From Pseudomonadota bacterium (GTDB lineage: Bacteria > Pseudomonadota > Gammaproteobacteria > Pseudomonadales > Azotimanducaceae), in NCBI GenBank assembly GCA_027624035.1, contig JAQBUI010000051.1:1-32703 (forward strand): a stretch of 32,703 nt of DNA. Reading direction: 5' to 3'. Under the pieces are notes generated by a model. The model was not told the DNA's origin. It saw nothing but the letters and a program-made list of their open reading frames with translations, and did no database searches. Within the stretch, counting starts at the first letter, position 1. Every line of letters starts with the position of its first letter. A program made the position numbers and the translations under genes. Shown here piece by piece: positions 24,801 through 32,703 of this stretch.

Positions 24801-26148
24801 CTTCCTCCACCGGTTCAGGCACCTCTGCCGGTGCCGCCTGCTTGGCCGGCGAGACATAATCCTCGTCGAGGTCAGGAAACAGGCCCGAATCCTCAAGCAG
24901 CTTGGTGGTCGTGATGTATAGCTTGCGAAACAAAGGGATGACCTTGCTCTCGTATCCCGAGTACACCTTCTGACGGACATCCTTGGACAGCTCCACCGAC
25001 CTGATTGCATCATCGAAGGCATGGCTGAAGACCGAAACACCCAGCGGGTTCGCCTCGTTATGTGCCCAGGCGTCTACCATATGACCCATTCTGGTCTGAA
25101 GTTCATCGAGATACTTTTCGTACACACGCTCGCTGCGGGAGACGATATTGGCGACGGCCAGCCAGTCTTCGAATTCGTCGGTATTGACCAGGCTCAGCTT
25201 CACTCGCTTGTTGGCAGAGGCAGCTTTTCGTTCTTCGTTGGCCTTGCGTCGCTCTTCGAGCAGTGTTTCCAGGTCGCGAGGGTTGTCAACCTGGTCGATC
25301 ACCTCCTTCATGAAATCCTGACCGACCTGCTTTTTGGCTTTCTCCAGGTTCGACATTGCGGCAAAAAATTCGCTCTGTTCGGCGTTGGACTTCGCATTCT
25401 TTGCCAATTCCAGCAGTTCCGAATCCATGTACTTGAAGAAGGCTGCATTCATTTCAGGCAGGATCTTCAGTATTTCCCGTCTCAGTGCGGCGACCATGCG
25501 CTTGGAATCGGCAAGATTCATCTCACCTGACAGGAAGGCATCGCTCGAGGTTTGAGGTGCCGCAGGCGCCTCGGCTGACTTGGCCGCGGTCCCGGAGGAT
25601 GATTCAGCGGCTGGCGCGCCGCCCGCGTCCCTTGCGCCGGGACGCGCCGGCGTTGCGGCGGCAGTCGGTCGACCCACGCTCCTGTTGCCGGCAGCAGTAT
25701 TGCTGATATTGAGTTTACTGCCCGTCGCCCTTGCGGCACCGGAGAGCCCGCGACGAGGACCCTGGTTTGTCGCGGCGGGTTTGGGACGTGGCTTTGCCAA
25801 CTCCCCACCGGAATGATCCATCAACGCATCCATCGCGTCTTCATCCATGCCGCTCGGGAAATTGATTCCCACACCCGACTCCATCACCCGGACAATCTTG
25901 CCCTCAAGGCGAAAATGACGCTCCTTGTCGCCAGGAACACTGAAGTGAATCCCGACTTTCTCGCCCGGCTTGATGCCGGGCATCGCCCGCCTGGTTCTGG
26001 AAGAATCCTGTTCGGTGAGCAACATTCCCCCGCCGCAAAAATCCTGAATCGTACACAACCAGGACCTGCCGACATTAGGATGCACCAGCGCGTTCAGCTT
26101 GACCGCGTATCGCGTACTCTTGCGCTTGTCGATGTCGCTTGTCGCCAA
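21856..26148 (-). CDS. PilZ-DUF1631-GGDEF-EAL cyclic-di-GMP protein
   Basis: A 1430-residue soluble signalling protein. Order: a PilZ domain (about 5-110) with the RxxxR cyclic-di-GMP motif at Arg9-Arg13 but GGGM where the D/NxSxxG motif should be; an Ala/Pro/Gly-rich linker (about 115-200); a long DUF1631 region (about 205-870) interrupted by an acidic Glu/Asp/Pro-rich stretch; a GGDEF domain with GGDEY near 1082-1086 and no RxxD inhibitory site; and an EAL domain. In the EAL domain the signature reads EVL near 1213, but DDFGTG (about 1333), the FLKIDG segment, AEYVED and QGYG remain. It may be a phosphodiesterase, a receptor, or both. It is 123 bp downstream of a second GGDEF gene on the same strand. 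Confidence 0.93.
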   Translation of the reverse strand: MATSDIDKRKSTRYAVKLNALVHPNVGRSWLCTIQDFCGGGMLLTEQDSSRTRRAMPGIKPGEKVGIHFSVPGDKERHFRLEGKIVRVMESGVGINFPSGMDEDAMDALMDHSGGELAKPRPKPAATNQGPRRGLSGAARATGSKLNISNTAAGNRSVGRPTAAATPARPGARDAGGAPAAESSSGTAAKSAEAPAAPQTSSDAFLSGEMNLADSKRMVAALRREILKILPEMNAAFFKYMDSELLELAKNAKSNAEQSEFFAAMSNLEKAKKQVGQDFMKEVIDQVDNPRDLETLLEERRKANEERKAASANKRVKLSLVNTDEFEDWLAVANIVSRSERVYEKYLDELQTRMGHMVDAWAHNEANPLGVSVFSHAFDDAIRSVELSKDVRQKVYSGYESKVIPLFRKLYITTTKLLEDSGLFPDLDEDYVSPAKQAAPAEVPEPVEEEEEIIEQPEPEATIPEPDDDPEDTDDEVEELIDLQDLLKDELQSRREEQKTKAPQRAPEREQAREEDTTQSRPQHPPRPRSIREMPKRPQPRDMGEAISNLYGTVRQLMDDFDGYDDDGDQDYVELDEVEHMLQELQSYKRESGMRLPIRQRLMDGAVADGRQRRLSPQAAEGIEVVESLVDNIEQDELLSEGVKDWVRQLELTLDKVATTRSDFLSKTNPHRSVEVINQLARLGGAETGSVKRHVDQIIQGINENYDQDPSVFDDAYEQLQPLIDRQSRAFTGNVQRAVKASEGQQTLRNAQKAVVTELDKRLAGKQVPEVLMKLLMPGWRNLMVNTHLRQGQESTDWRKHLQALEQLFQYTEEGADPSQSPDYMPPEELMEHISAGLDSISYEPGQRIPLLNSLRKMLTSDDRGASLPKVAIEESIADTLGFTDVGERDAIRQKIIEEMSGDEKWERARERAGLMHVGEWVEFLKQQEEPEIAIVAWISEDQSRLVFVNRRGANSHDLAVEELATMMIEGQVRILEEADIPLTDRASHRMLQDMHNQLTHQATHDELTGLVNRKEFERELERALGVSKRDKKTHVVAYFDLDQFKVVNNTGGHEAGDQLLMEIGGEMRRVVDDGVILARLGGDEYGVLIENSEKEHGLAVLKKIGDVVKAHRFKWRAEQFSLTTSCGWVFVDESTKSVSEILQGADAACIAAKEAGRDRLQEYTAEDSDMGHRRGVMEFVSQIDKALEEDRFVLNCQKIAPLDEKGKEHAHYEVLLTVLDDKGEPMPPQDFIIAAETYNRMGAIDRWVIKNAFEFIASNILKLDDLGAFSINVSGNSLTEPDFMEFVLEQFNQTRLPTSRICFEITETSAIGNLDDVVEFMDKLKIIGVQFSLDDFGTGLSSYSYLRNLPVDFLKIDGIFVKDIKSNPSDYAVVKSINEIGHFMGKKTIAEYVEDDEVMDILREIGVDFAQGYGVEKKRPIVELLSPSR

Positions 26149-26271
26149 TGTCTTCTTCGTATACCAAATACTGGTGGAAGGATATGCAGGCTCACGCCAT
26201 AGGGCTGTCGTCCCGCAGCTGATGAAAACCTGCTCGCTATCAGAATACTACCAAACATCACGCTAGCGACG

Positions 26272-27378
26272 CTATCCTGAAGTCAAAGCCCTTGTCGGAG
26301 CTTCCTGGTTTGCCACCACCAGTTTGTTGCGACCAGTGCGCTTGGCCTGATACAGGGCTCGATCAGCCCGATCAATGGTCTGCTGAATGTCCTCGCCGCG
26401 ATATTCGGTCACGCCGATCGAAGCCGTAATGCGATACTGGGGCTCCAGCGGACTGACGGTGAGGGCCTTGAGGCGTGCAGCCAGCCGGTTGGCCACCGTG
26501 ATGGCGTCATCCTGAGCAGTACCCGCCAGAACCATGACGAACTCCTCACCGCCCACCCGGGCCACACAGTCCACCTCACGCAGAATTGACTTTCCAATGT
26601 TCGCGACCTGTTTCAGTACCTCATCGCCGCCCGCATGGCCGAACCGGTCATTGACACGCTTGAAAAAGTCGAGATCAATGTAGCAAAGGCTGAAGCGATA
26701 ATCAGGCCTGCGGTCCGCCAGCGCCTTTTGCTGGGCAAGATACTCCATCAGGTGGCGACGGTTGAAGACGCCGGTCAACTCATCGGTCACCGCAAGATCC
26801 TTTATCCTGTCCAGGGCTGTGCGGAGCTCACGATTCTTATTGAGCAGCACCGTTTCCATCATGGACATCTCAAACTGATACAGAACGGGTCCGAACACCA
26901 GCACCAGCGCGAAGGCAATCAACAACACGATCTCGGCCATCCAGCTGTACTGATCCAACTGAATCAGAGAACCCAGATAGAGCAACAAACCAAAGGTGGC
27001 AAAAATCACCTGATCACGACGATCAAGCCGATTGGCACCGATCAGGATCAACGCTGCGCCCAGCAACAGTACCACCGGCTTCAACGTCGTCACGAAATGG
27101 GCGGAAACCACGACCACGCTGATCGCCCAGAGCATCTGAGGCAGAGACAGACCGGGGTCCTCAAGGGCCAGATTCCACTCCAGCAGGACCGCCACACCCA
27201 GCAGCAGAAAACCCGATGCAGCCAGCGATACCAGAGCCAGAAAACCCACCGTGGAGATAGACATGCCTCCAATCGAGAGCACCATCCAGCAGGTGACCAG
27301 GTGAATGCCGACAGCGGCACCCAGTGTCCCGATCCGGTACAGCCTGGCGTGCTGCGCACGTACAGATTCTTCCATCAC
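26272..27378 (-). CDS. Membrane-bound diguanylate cyclase (GGDEF)
   Basis: Makes cyclic-di-GMP from two GTP. The 368-residue product has six or more hydrophobic segments in the first 175 residues, a short helical linker (NKNRELRTALDRIKDL), and a GGDEF domain from about 198 (DELTGVFNRRHL). The active site is GGEEF, and an RxxD inhibitory site (REVD) lies five residues before it, so product inhibition is expected. The N-terminal membrane region has no extracellular domain that I recognise. It precedes the PilZ-DUF1631-GGDEF-EAL gene on the same strand, a plausible synthase and effector pair. Confidence 0.95.
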   Translation of the reverse strand: MMEESVRAQHARLYRIGTLGAAVGIHLVTCWMVLSIGGMSISTVGFLALVSLAASGFLLLGVAVLLEWNLALEDPGLSLPQMLWAISVVVVSAHFVTTLKPVVLLLGAALILIGANRLDRRDQVIFATFGLLLYLGSLIQLDQYSWMAEIVLLIAFALVLVFGPVLYQFEMSMMETVLLNKNRELRTALDRIKDLAVTDELTGVFNRRHLMEYLAQQKALADRRPDYRFSLCYIDLDFFKRVNDRFGHAGGDEVLKQVANIGKSILREVDCVARVGGEEFVMVLAGTAQDDAITVANRLAARLKALTVSPLEPQYRITASIGVTEYRGEDIQQTIDRADRALYQAKRTGRNKLVVANQEAPTRALTSG

Positions 27379-27448
27379 TTTTTGGGTCTTCCAAACATCC
27401 AGAACAGGGTTTTAGCCCCAGTTCATTCCACCTGGTGTAAGGCGAACC

Positions 27449-27486
27449 ACAAAGATGTAATTCCTTTGTATCTTTGTATCGATACA
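27449..27486. promoter_or_regulatory. Nested inverted repeats upstream of the diguanylate cyclase
   Basis: ACAAAGAT (27449-27456) and ATCTTTGT (27470-27477) form a perfect 8-bp inverted repeat with a 13-base spacer. Overlapping its right arm, TGTATCGATACA (27475-27486) is a perfect 12-bp palindrome. They lie 71-108 bp before the cyclase start in a 201-bp gap after glpK and look like operators. The regulator is unknown. Confidence 0.5.
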
Positions 27487-27579
27487 GGTGTACAGGAACA
27501 GGCATATTTCGATCACAAAAACAGAGACTTGCCGGCAAATGGAAGGAACGCAATGGCCGGAAACGACCGCCCGGATCAG

Positions 27580-29049
27580 TTACGTCAGAACACGGCCGAC
27601 GGCCCTGGTCCAACCGTCGTAGCGATGGTCGCTATCGGCACCGGACATCTCCACTTCGAAGCGTCGGTCCAGTTGCCATGCGGCGGTCAGATCGTCGAGA
27701 GATGAGAACACGCCGGATCGCAAACCCGCCAGAGATGCAGCGCCCAGCGCTGTGGTTTCGATCAGGCGGGGCCGGTCTACGGGGATCTGTACCAGATCAC
27801 TCAATTGCTGAACAAGGAAGTCGTTGACTACCATGCCGCCATCCACCCGCATCACCGTCGGTTCGGTACCGTCATTGACCATGGCGGATATCAGATCACG
27901 GGTTTGAAAGCATACGGACTGCAACGCAGCCGTCACGAGATCATCTGCACTGGTGTCCCGGGTCAGCCCGAGAATCGCACCACGGGCCTGCGAATCCCAA
28001 TACGGTGCCCCCAGCCCGGTAAAGGCCGGCACCAGATAGACACCGTGAGGGTCTGGGTTGCGTGCTGCAATTGCCCCGGTCTCAGCCGCATTGCCGATGA
28101 CGTGGAGGCCATCTCTCAGCCACTGCACAGCGGCACCCGCAACGAAGATGCTGCCCTCAAGCCCGTAGGTCACCTTGCCATTCAATCGGTACGCCACCGT
28201 GGTCAACAGCTTGTTCCGGGACACAAGCGGCTCCGACCCGGTATTGAGGATGGCAAAGCAACCCGTGCCATAGGTGCTCTTGAGCATGCCCCTCGTGAAA
28301 CAACACTGCCCCACCGTTGCGGCCTGCTGATCACCGGCCACGCCGTGGATCGGTATGGTCCCGCCAAAAGTCGAGGTCACGCCGAAATCGTCGCTGCTAT
28401 CCTTCACCTCGGGCAGCATCTCCCTGGGAATGCCAAAGCGGTCCAGTAACTCACTGTCCCAGCACTGCTCATGAATGTTGAACAGCAAGGTTCGAGACGC
28501 ATTGGTGGCATCCGTGACGTGTGACTCGCCCCCGGTCAGGCGCCAGATCAGAAACGTGTCGACAGTGCCAAACAAGAGGTCACCACGGGCAGCTCTGGCC
28601 CTGCCTCCCGGCAACTGGTCGAGCAGCCACTTCACCTTGGTGCCGGAGAAGTAGGGATCCAGCAACAGGCCGGTTCTGGCCGTCACAGCAGGCTCATAGC
28701 CCGCCTCACGCAAGTCCTGGCAGTAACCCGATGTGCGTCGATCCTGCCAGACAATGGCTCTGGCTACCGGCTTGCCGGTGTCGCGCTCCCAGACGATGAC
28801 CGTTTCACGCTGGTTCGTAATCCCGATCGCACTGATGTCCGACGCCGTAAGGTTTCCCTTTGCGAGCGCCTGCTCTACCACTGTACAGGTGGATGTCCAG
28901 ATCTCCTCCGGATCATGCTCCACCCATCCGTCATCCGGAAAGTACTGGGTAATCTCCTGTTGTGCCATCGACAGTATTTCACTTTGTTCATTGAAGATGA
29001 TGGCGCGAGAACTGGTCGTTCCCTGATCAATTGCCAATAAGTGTGCCAT
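27580..29049 (-). CDS. glpK: Glycerol kinase
   Basis: FGGY-family kinase that phosphorylates glycerol to glycerol 3-phosphate in the cytoplasm. The 489-residue product has [12 protein letters not shown] at the N-terminus, [34 protein letters not shown], the [10 protein letters not shown] segment and the C-terminal [12 protein letters not shown] ATPase motif. Length is normal. No glpF, glpD or glpR is in the window. It is divergent from the GH20 gene across 62 bp, which probably holds both promoters. Confidence 0.97.
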   Translation of the reverse strand: MAHLLAIDQGTTSSRAIIFNEQSEILSMAQQEITQYFPDDGWVEHDPEEIWTSTCTVVEQALAKGNLTASDISAIGITNQRETVIVWERDTGKPVARAIVWQDRRTSGYCQDLREAGYEPAVTARTGLLLDPYFSGTKVKWLLDQLPGGRARAARGDLLFGTVDTFLIWRLTGGESHVTDATNASRTLLFNIHEQCWDSELLDRFGIPREMLPEVKDSSDDFGVTSTFGGTIPIHGVAGDQQAATVGQCCFTRGMLKSTYGTGCFAILNTGSEPLVSRNKLLTTVAYRLNGKVTYGLEGSIFVAGAAVQWLRDGLHVIGNAAETGAIAARNPDPHGVYLVPAFTGLGAPYWDSQARGAILGLTRDTSADDLVTAALQSVCFQTRDLISAMVNDGTEPTVMRVDGGMVVNDFLVQQLSDLVQIPVDRPRLIETTALGAASLAGLRSGVFSSLDDLTAAWQLDRRFEVEMSGADSDHRYDGWTRAVGRVLT

Positions 29050-29111
29050 ATCGGTTCCGGGTGGCCGCGTTGATGGCTATTATGCCTTGAAGTCCATTCT
29101 CATTCCCTTCC

Positions 29112-30917
29112 ATGCACCTGTATCCGGTACCAAAGAATATCTCCAGATCCCGGGCCCGTATCTCCCGGGCCGGCGTCTATGTCACCCTGCCGGGGCAGGG
29201 CACCTCTGCACGGCTGATCTCTGCGGCTCGCCGCTTCTGCAGACTGCATGGACTTCGCCTGACGTTCGGGCAGCCGGACGAAGCAGAGGTCTTCCTGGCC
29301 CTGTCACGCCCTTCGACGCGCCGCCGCGGCCCGGAGCCTGATCAGGCCTACGAACTCAACATCCAGAAGCAGCCTGTGTCGATCACCGCAGCCGATGACG
29401 CGGGGCTGTATTATGGTCTTGGTACGCTCCAGCAGATCATGGCCCAGTATCCGGACACACTACCTCGCCTGACGATCATGGACGCACCGGATTTCCCGGA
29501 TCGCGGAATCATGCTGGATGTATCCCGCTGCAAAGTGCCCACCATGGCCACCCTGCTCAGCTTGATCGACCGATTCTCCATGCTCAAGATCAATCAGCTG
29601 CAGCTCTACATCGAGCACACGTTCGCATTCTCACGCCACGAGACGGTGTGGCAGGACGCATCGCCCCTCACGGCAGAAGAGATTCTTGAACTCAGGGACT
29701 ATTGCGCAGACCGATTCATTGATCTGGTTCCCAATCTCAATTCGTTCGGCCACTTCGAACGGTGGCTGCGACACAGGGAATACCGACACCTTGCAGAGTG
29801 TCCGGACGGATTTCGCCATCCGCTCAGTGGCGTCATATCATCACACGGAAGCACCTTGAAGCCCGGACGGGAGAGCCTCCGGTTCCTTCAGGGGCTCTAC
29901 GATGAATATCTACCCTTGTTCGACAGCCGATATTTCAATGTTGGTGGCGACGAGCCCTGGGAACTTGGCCAGGGATGGAGTGCGGAAAAGTGCCGCCGAA
30001 AGGGCACTGGTGAGGTCTACGTCGACTTCATGGCAAAGATCAATCAACTGGTACAAAAGCGGGGACGCGAAACGATGTTCTGGAGTGACATCGTGCTGAA
30101 GTATCCGGAAGCACTCGATTCACTGCCACAGCAGATCATTGCCCTGAACTGGGGCTATGAGGCCGACCATCCATTTGCACAAGAATGCGAACAGGTCGCC
30201 ACCAGGCGGATTCCGTACTATGTCTGCCCGGGGACTTCGAGTTGGAACGCGTTGACCGGGAGGCTCAACAACGCATCGCGAAACCTTATTGCAGCGGCCC
30301 GCGAGGGCATCAAGTTCAACGCGAGGGGCTACCTCATCACCGATTGGGGCGACCACGGCCACCACCAGTACCTGCCTTTCAGCTATCCGGGTTTCACCCT
30401 GGGTGCCTGCGCGGCCTGGCACCATGACGGCTGCCGATCCCTGGACCTTGTGGACGCAATCAGCCGGACTTTCGGTCAGGATATTCCCGCCTGTGCAGTC
30501 CCCTGCCTGCTGGACCTTGGGCGTATGGCCGAAGCAGTCCCGCCGGTTCGCAATGCAACCCTGTTCAATCAGCTACTGTTCTGGCCGATGACGGACGAGC
30601 CCGTCGCGGCCCGTGAACTCGACGACACCGGCCTCGAGGCCTGCCAGGAACGATTCTCCTGCCTGTCTGAGACGATACGGGCGCTGCCTGGCGGCACCTA
30701 CCGTGAAGAGATGAACAACGCCGTTGCCATGGCAAGCCATGGTCTGGACCGGCTGGCTTTGTACCGGGGCGTACACCGCCGCCACCGACTCATGGCCAGG
30801 GCCCTTGACCGTATTATTGATCGTCATCGCAACCTGTGGCTGACACGCAACCGACCGAGCGGGCTCGACGAGAGCCTGGCTCACCTGCACCGCAGCAGTG
30901 CGGCACTGCAGCGCTGA
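29112..30917 (+). CDS. Glycoside hydrolase family 20 (beta-N-acetylhexosaminidase-like)
   Basis: Predicted exo-acting enzyme removing terminal N-acetylhexosamine from glycans. The 601-residue product has a GH20 N-terminal subdomain (DDAGLYYGLGTLQQI), a TIM-barrel beginning DRGIMLDVSRCKVP, and the catalytic Asp-Glu pair in NVGGDEPWELG. Later barrel strands include MFWSDI, NWGYEADHPF and ITDWGDHGH. A helical region of about 150 residues follows. There is no signal peptide, so it should be cytoplasmic, like the intracellular GH20 enzymes rather than secreted chitobiases; its substrate would be an imported or recycled amino sugar. No clear Shine-Dalgarno precedes the ATG. Confidence 0.9.
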   Translation: MHLYPVPKNISRSRARISRAGVYVTLPGQGTSARLISAARRFCRLHGLRLTFGQPDEAEVFLALSRPSTRRRGPEPDQAYELNIQKQPVSITAADDAGLYYGLGTLQQIMAQYPDTLPRLTIMDAPDFPDRGIMLDVSRCKVPTMATLLSLIDRFSMLKINQLQLYIEHTFAFSRHETVWQDASPLTAEEILELRDYCADRFIDLVPNLNSFGHFERWLRHREYRHLAECPDGFRHPLSGVISSHGSTLKPGRESLRFLQGLYDEYLPLFDSRYFNVGGDEPWELGQGWSAEKCRRKGTGEVYVDFMAKINQLVQKRGRETMFWSDIVLKYPEALDSLPQQIIALNWGYEADHPFAQECEQVATRRIPYYVCPGTSSWNALTGRLNNASRNLIAAAREGIKFNARGYLITDWGDHGHHQYLPFSYPGFTLGACAAWHHDGCRSLDLVDAISRTFGQDIPACAVPCLLDLGRMAEAVPPVRNATLFNQLLFWPMTDEPVAARELDDTGLEACQERFSCLSETIRALPGGTYREEMNNAVAMASHGLDRLALYRGVHRRHRLMARALDRIIDRHRNLWLTRNRPSGLDESLAHLHRSSAALQR

Positions 30918-31039
30918 TGGCCGATTTTTCTCAATACAACCTCCATCGCTGTCGACTTTATCTATTTGCCCAAAAGGTGCACAATGTCGCCCCCTTTGGA
31001 ACGTTTACACAAACAATTTTCTAGAACGGAGAGAACAGA

Positions 31040-32227
31040 ATGCGCGACGTTGTGGTAGTAGACAGTGTAAGGACGGGGCTAGCAAAGTCCCATCGCGGTA
31101 CATTTAACTTGACTCGACCAGACGACATGGTTGCGCATTGTATCAATGCGTTGCTGGACAGGAATTCCAACATCGACCCCGCTGAAGTAGAAGATGTGAT
31201 TGTTGGATGTGCCAATCAAACGGGTGAACACGGCGGAAATCTTGCTCGCCTGGCAGTGATTCTGTCCAAGCTGCCCATTACCACCTCTGGTTCCACGATC
31301 AGCCGGGCCTGCTCATCGGGCCTGAATTCCATTGCATTCGCTGCCAACCAGATCGCAAGCGGCTGCTCGGAAATCATGATTGCAGGTGGCGTAGAGTCCA
31401 TCTCGGCCGGCGCCCGGGGTACACCTGGCAAGTCAGAAGTACATCCGACAATTCGTGATATTTCACCAGACATCTTTATGGCCATGGGCAACACGGCAGA
31501 AGTCGTGGCGCGGCGTTACAATATGTCCCGTGAATATCAGGACGAGTTCGCCTACGAAAGCCAGCGGCGTTGTGCTGCGGCCCAGCAGGCAGGCTTGTTT
31601 GATGACGAAATCGTGCCGATGAAAGTGAAATGGCGCAAGATCGTCAACAAGGAAACCAAGGAAACAGAAATCGTTGACGGTGTCGTCTCCGGCGACGAAT
31701 GCAACCGACCAGACACCACCCTCGAAGGCCTCGGCAAGCTGCCACCGGCATTCGAAGAGAACGGCACCGTGACAGCGGGTAATGCCTCCCAGTTGTCCGA
31801 CGGCGCATCCATGACCCTGGTCATGAGTGCAGAGCGTGCACAGCAATTGAATCTGACGCCGAAGGCTTACTTCCGCGGCTGGTTTGTCGCTGGTTGCGAG
31901 CCGGATGAAATGGGTATTGGTCCGGTCTTCGCCATTCCCAAGCTTCTGAAGAACAAGGGTCTGTCCATCGACGACATTGACCTGGTAGAACTCAATGAGG
32001 CTTTTGCGTCTCAGTGTCTGTATTCCCGGGACAAGCTTGAAATCGACCCCGAGAAATACAATGTCAACGGTGGTGCCATCGCTATTGGCCATCCGTTTGG
32101 TATGACCGGTTCGCGTCTGACGGGCCATCTTGTTCGCGAACTGCAGCGTCGCAACAAGAAGCTTGGCATCGTCAGCATGTGTATCGGTGGCGGCATGGGT
32201 GCAGCGGGTCTCTTCGAAGCCTGCTAA
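31040..32227 (+). CDS. Acetyl-CoA C-acyltransferase (thiolase)
   Basis: Thiolase that cleaves 3-ketoacyl-CoA in beta-oxidation or condenses acetyl-CoA units. The 395-residue product has the nucleophilic Cys91 ([10 protein letters not shown]), NEAFASQ, His351 (GHPFGMTG) and Cys381 ([10 protein letters not shown]), so all three catalytic residues are present. It has a strong GGAGAG site before the ATG, and a terminator follows. No fadB-type partner is adjacent. The direction (degradation or synthesis) cannot be told from the sequence. Confidence 0.94.
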   Translation: MRDVVVVDSVRTGLAKSHRGTFNLTRPDDMVAHCINALLDRNSNIDPAEVEDVIVGCANQTGEHGGNLARLAVILSKLPITTSGSTISRACSSGLNSIAFAANQIASGCSEIMIAGGVESISAGARGTPGKSEVHPTIRDISPDIFMAMGNTAEVVARRYNMSREYQDEFAYESQRRCAAAQQAGLFDDEIVPMKVKWRKIVNKETKETEIVDGVVSGDECNRPDTTLEGLGKLPPAFEENGTVTAGNASQLSDGASMTLVMSAERAQQLNLTPKAYFRGWFVAGCEPDEMGIGPVFAIPKLLKNKGLSIDDIDLVELNEAFASQCLYSRDKLEIDPEKYNVNGGAIAIGHPFGMTGSRLTGHLVRELQRRNKKLGIVSMCIGGGMGAAGLFEAC

Positions 32228-32249
32228 ATCCCCACAAGCGTAGTCTAGC

Positions 32250-32276
32250 AAGGGGTCCTTCGGGGCCCCTTTTTCT
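32250..32276 (+). terminator. Rho-independent terminator after the thiolase gene
   Basis: AAGGGGTCC (32250-32258), a TTCG tetraloop, then GGGCCCCTT (32263-32271): a nine-pair stem with one G-U pair, running straight into a T-run. Confidence 0.93.
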
Positions 32277-32387
32277 TTGTGTTTCTGTATCCCGGTCTGG
32301 ATTGGCACCTACGAGATTGATGGGCGCGCTGGTGGTCGGATCTTGCCGCGGGGACGTGCTGTGCAGGGGATTCGGGAGTTCGGGGGT

Positions 32388-32484
32388 TTGGCACGGAGTT
32401 GGGCGCTTTCGCGATTTCGTTGAAATCGCTGCCGCTACTTTGGTACTGGAAGGGCTTGCGAAAGATTGCGAAGCAATCTTTCGC
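32388..32484. repeat. Tail repeat, unit T1, with two hairpins
   Basis: About 95 bp from GGCACGGAGTTGGGCGC, repeated as T2 about 208 bp later. It contains GCGATTTC/GAAATCGC (32411-32429, three-base loop) and a perfect 12-bp stem GCGAAAGATTGC/GCAATCTTTCGC (32458-32484). Unrelated in sequence to the 87-bp repeat. Open frames across it are not credible genes. Confidence 0.8.
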
Positions 32485-32503
32485 GACATCCCTGTAGGCT
32501 CTT

Positions 32504-32523
32504 TGCTGGCATCCCTGCCAGCA
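32504..32523. other. Perfect 8-bp stem-loop between tail repeats
   Basis: TGCTGGCA, loop TCCC, TGCCAGCA. It has no T-run after it, so it is not an obvious terminator; it is probably part of the same structured intergenic repeat. Confidence 0.6.
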
Positions 32524-32595
32524 ACGCCCCGTCGGGTGGTCCCCCACACCACAGCGCCTTGAGGTGGTTGATGAGCCTGGTTTGGAGGGGTTTTC

Positions 32596-32687
32596 GCACG
32601 GAGATGGGCGCTCTCGCAATTTCTACGAAATCGCTGCCGCTACTTGGTTGCTGGAAGGGGTTGTGGAAGATTGCTGCGCAACTTTCA
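32596..32687. repeat. Tail repeat, unit T2
   Basis: Diverged direct copy of T1: CGCACGGAGATGGGCGC, then ATTTC/GAAAT with a changed loop, the shared TCGCTGCCGCTACTT block, and a weaker version of the second hairpin (GAAGATTGC facing GCAACTTTC, with mismatches). The repeat may continue past the window edge. Nothing else is seen in 32277-32703. Confidence 0.75.
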
Positions 32688-32703
32688 CTGCGTCAGAGTT
32701 CCG

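Noticed and set aside
32172-32562. Open frames on both strands in the tail
   Set aside because: They cross the thiolase end or terminator and the hairpin repeats, and have no protein-like content.
1-32703. tRNA and rRNA genes, riboswitches, phage or integrase genes, insertion sequences
   Set aside because: I found no tRNA T-loop-like sequence in a suitable context, no rRNA segments, and no transposase, integrase or phage proteins on either strand.

Overview
This is a chromosomal, G+C-rich, densely coded window that reads as a gammaproteobacterium. The gene set and order point there: hda next to an AI-2E/PerM permease and DUF2066, a Pseudomonas-type dcd, mrp divergent from metG, metG followed by an Rnf/Rsx cluster and nth, plus RNase T, a CGFS glutaredoxin and proteobacterial PyrC and ArgG. 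I cannot name the genus from sequence alone.

Layout. 1-1142: an orphan YtrA-type GntR regulator and repeat-rich non-coding DNA. 1143-6867: a minus-strand run DUF2066 > perM > hda > [repeat pair and a truncated gene end] > murG-like > M20 amidohydrolase, most of it joined by ATGA or short overlaps. 6949-9488: DUF3108 (plus), then dcd and short-form mrp/apbC (minus). 9624-16010: a plus-strand run metG > rsxA > rsxB > rsxD > rsxG > rsxE > nth. 16020-19121: argG (minus), divergent pyrC and rnt (plus). 19233-21699: rubrerythrin, grxD and an orphan hyuB (minus). 21856-27378: two cyclic-di-GMP proteins, one a 1430-residue PilZ-DUF1631-GGDEF-EAL protein. 27580-32227: glpK (minus), a GH20 hexosaminidase and a thiolase (plus). 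32277-32703: a repeat-bearing tail.

Two things stand out. First, the Rnf/Rsx cluster has no rnfC. RsxB instead carries a C-terminal extension with two more four-cysteine motifs that looks like the RnfC ferredoxin domain, so the locus appears to encode a complex without the RnfC NADH/FMN module. Second, an 87-bp structured repeat occurs nine times in the first 7.3 kb, in two sequence subfamilies. Three copies have gone, in frame, into the signal-peptide region of the DUF3108 gene; one copy supplies the C-terminus and stop codon of the GntR gene; a tandem pair has replaced the 5' part of a gene upstream of murG. The outer stem of the repeat is kept by compensatory changes between the subfamilies. 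It behaves like the in-frame palindromic elements known from Rickettsia, but no mobilising enzyme lies in the window.

Functionally the window combines housekeeping (replication control, nucleotide and arginine synthesis, tRNA charging, DNA repair, RNA trimming), membrane electron transport, oxidative-stress and Fe-S proteins, cyclic-di-GMP signalling and some cell-wall or amino-sugar enzymes.
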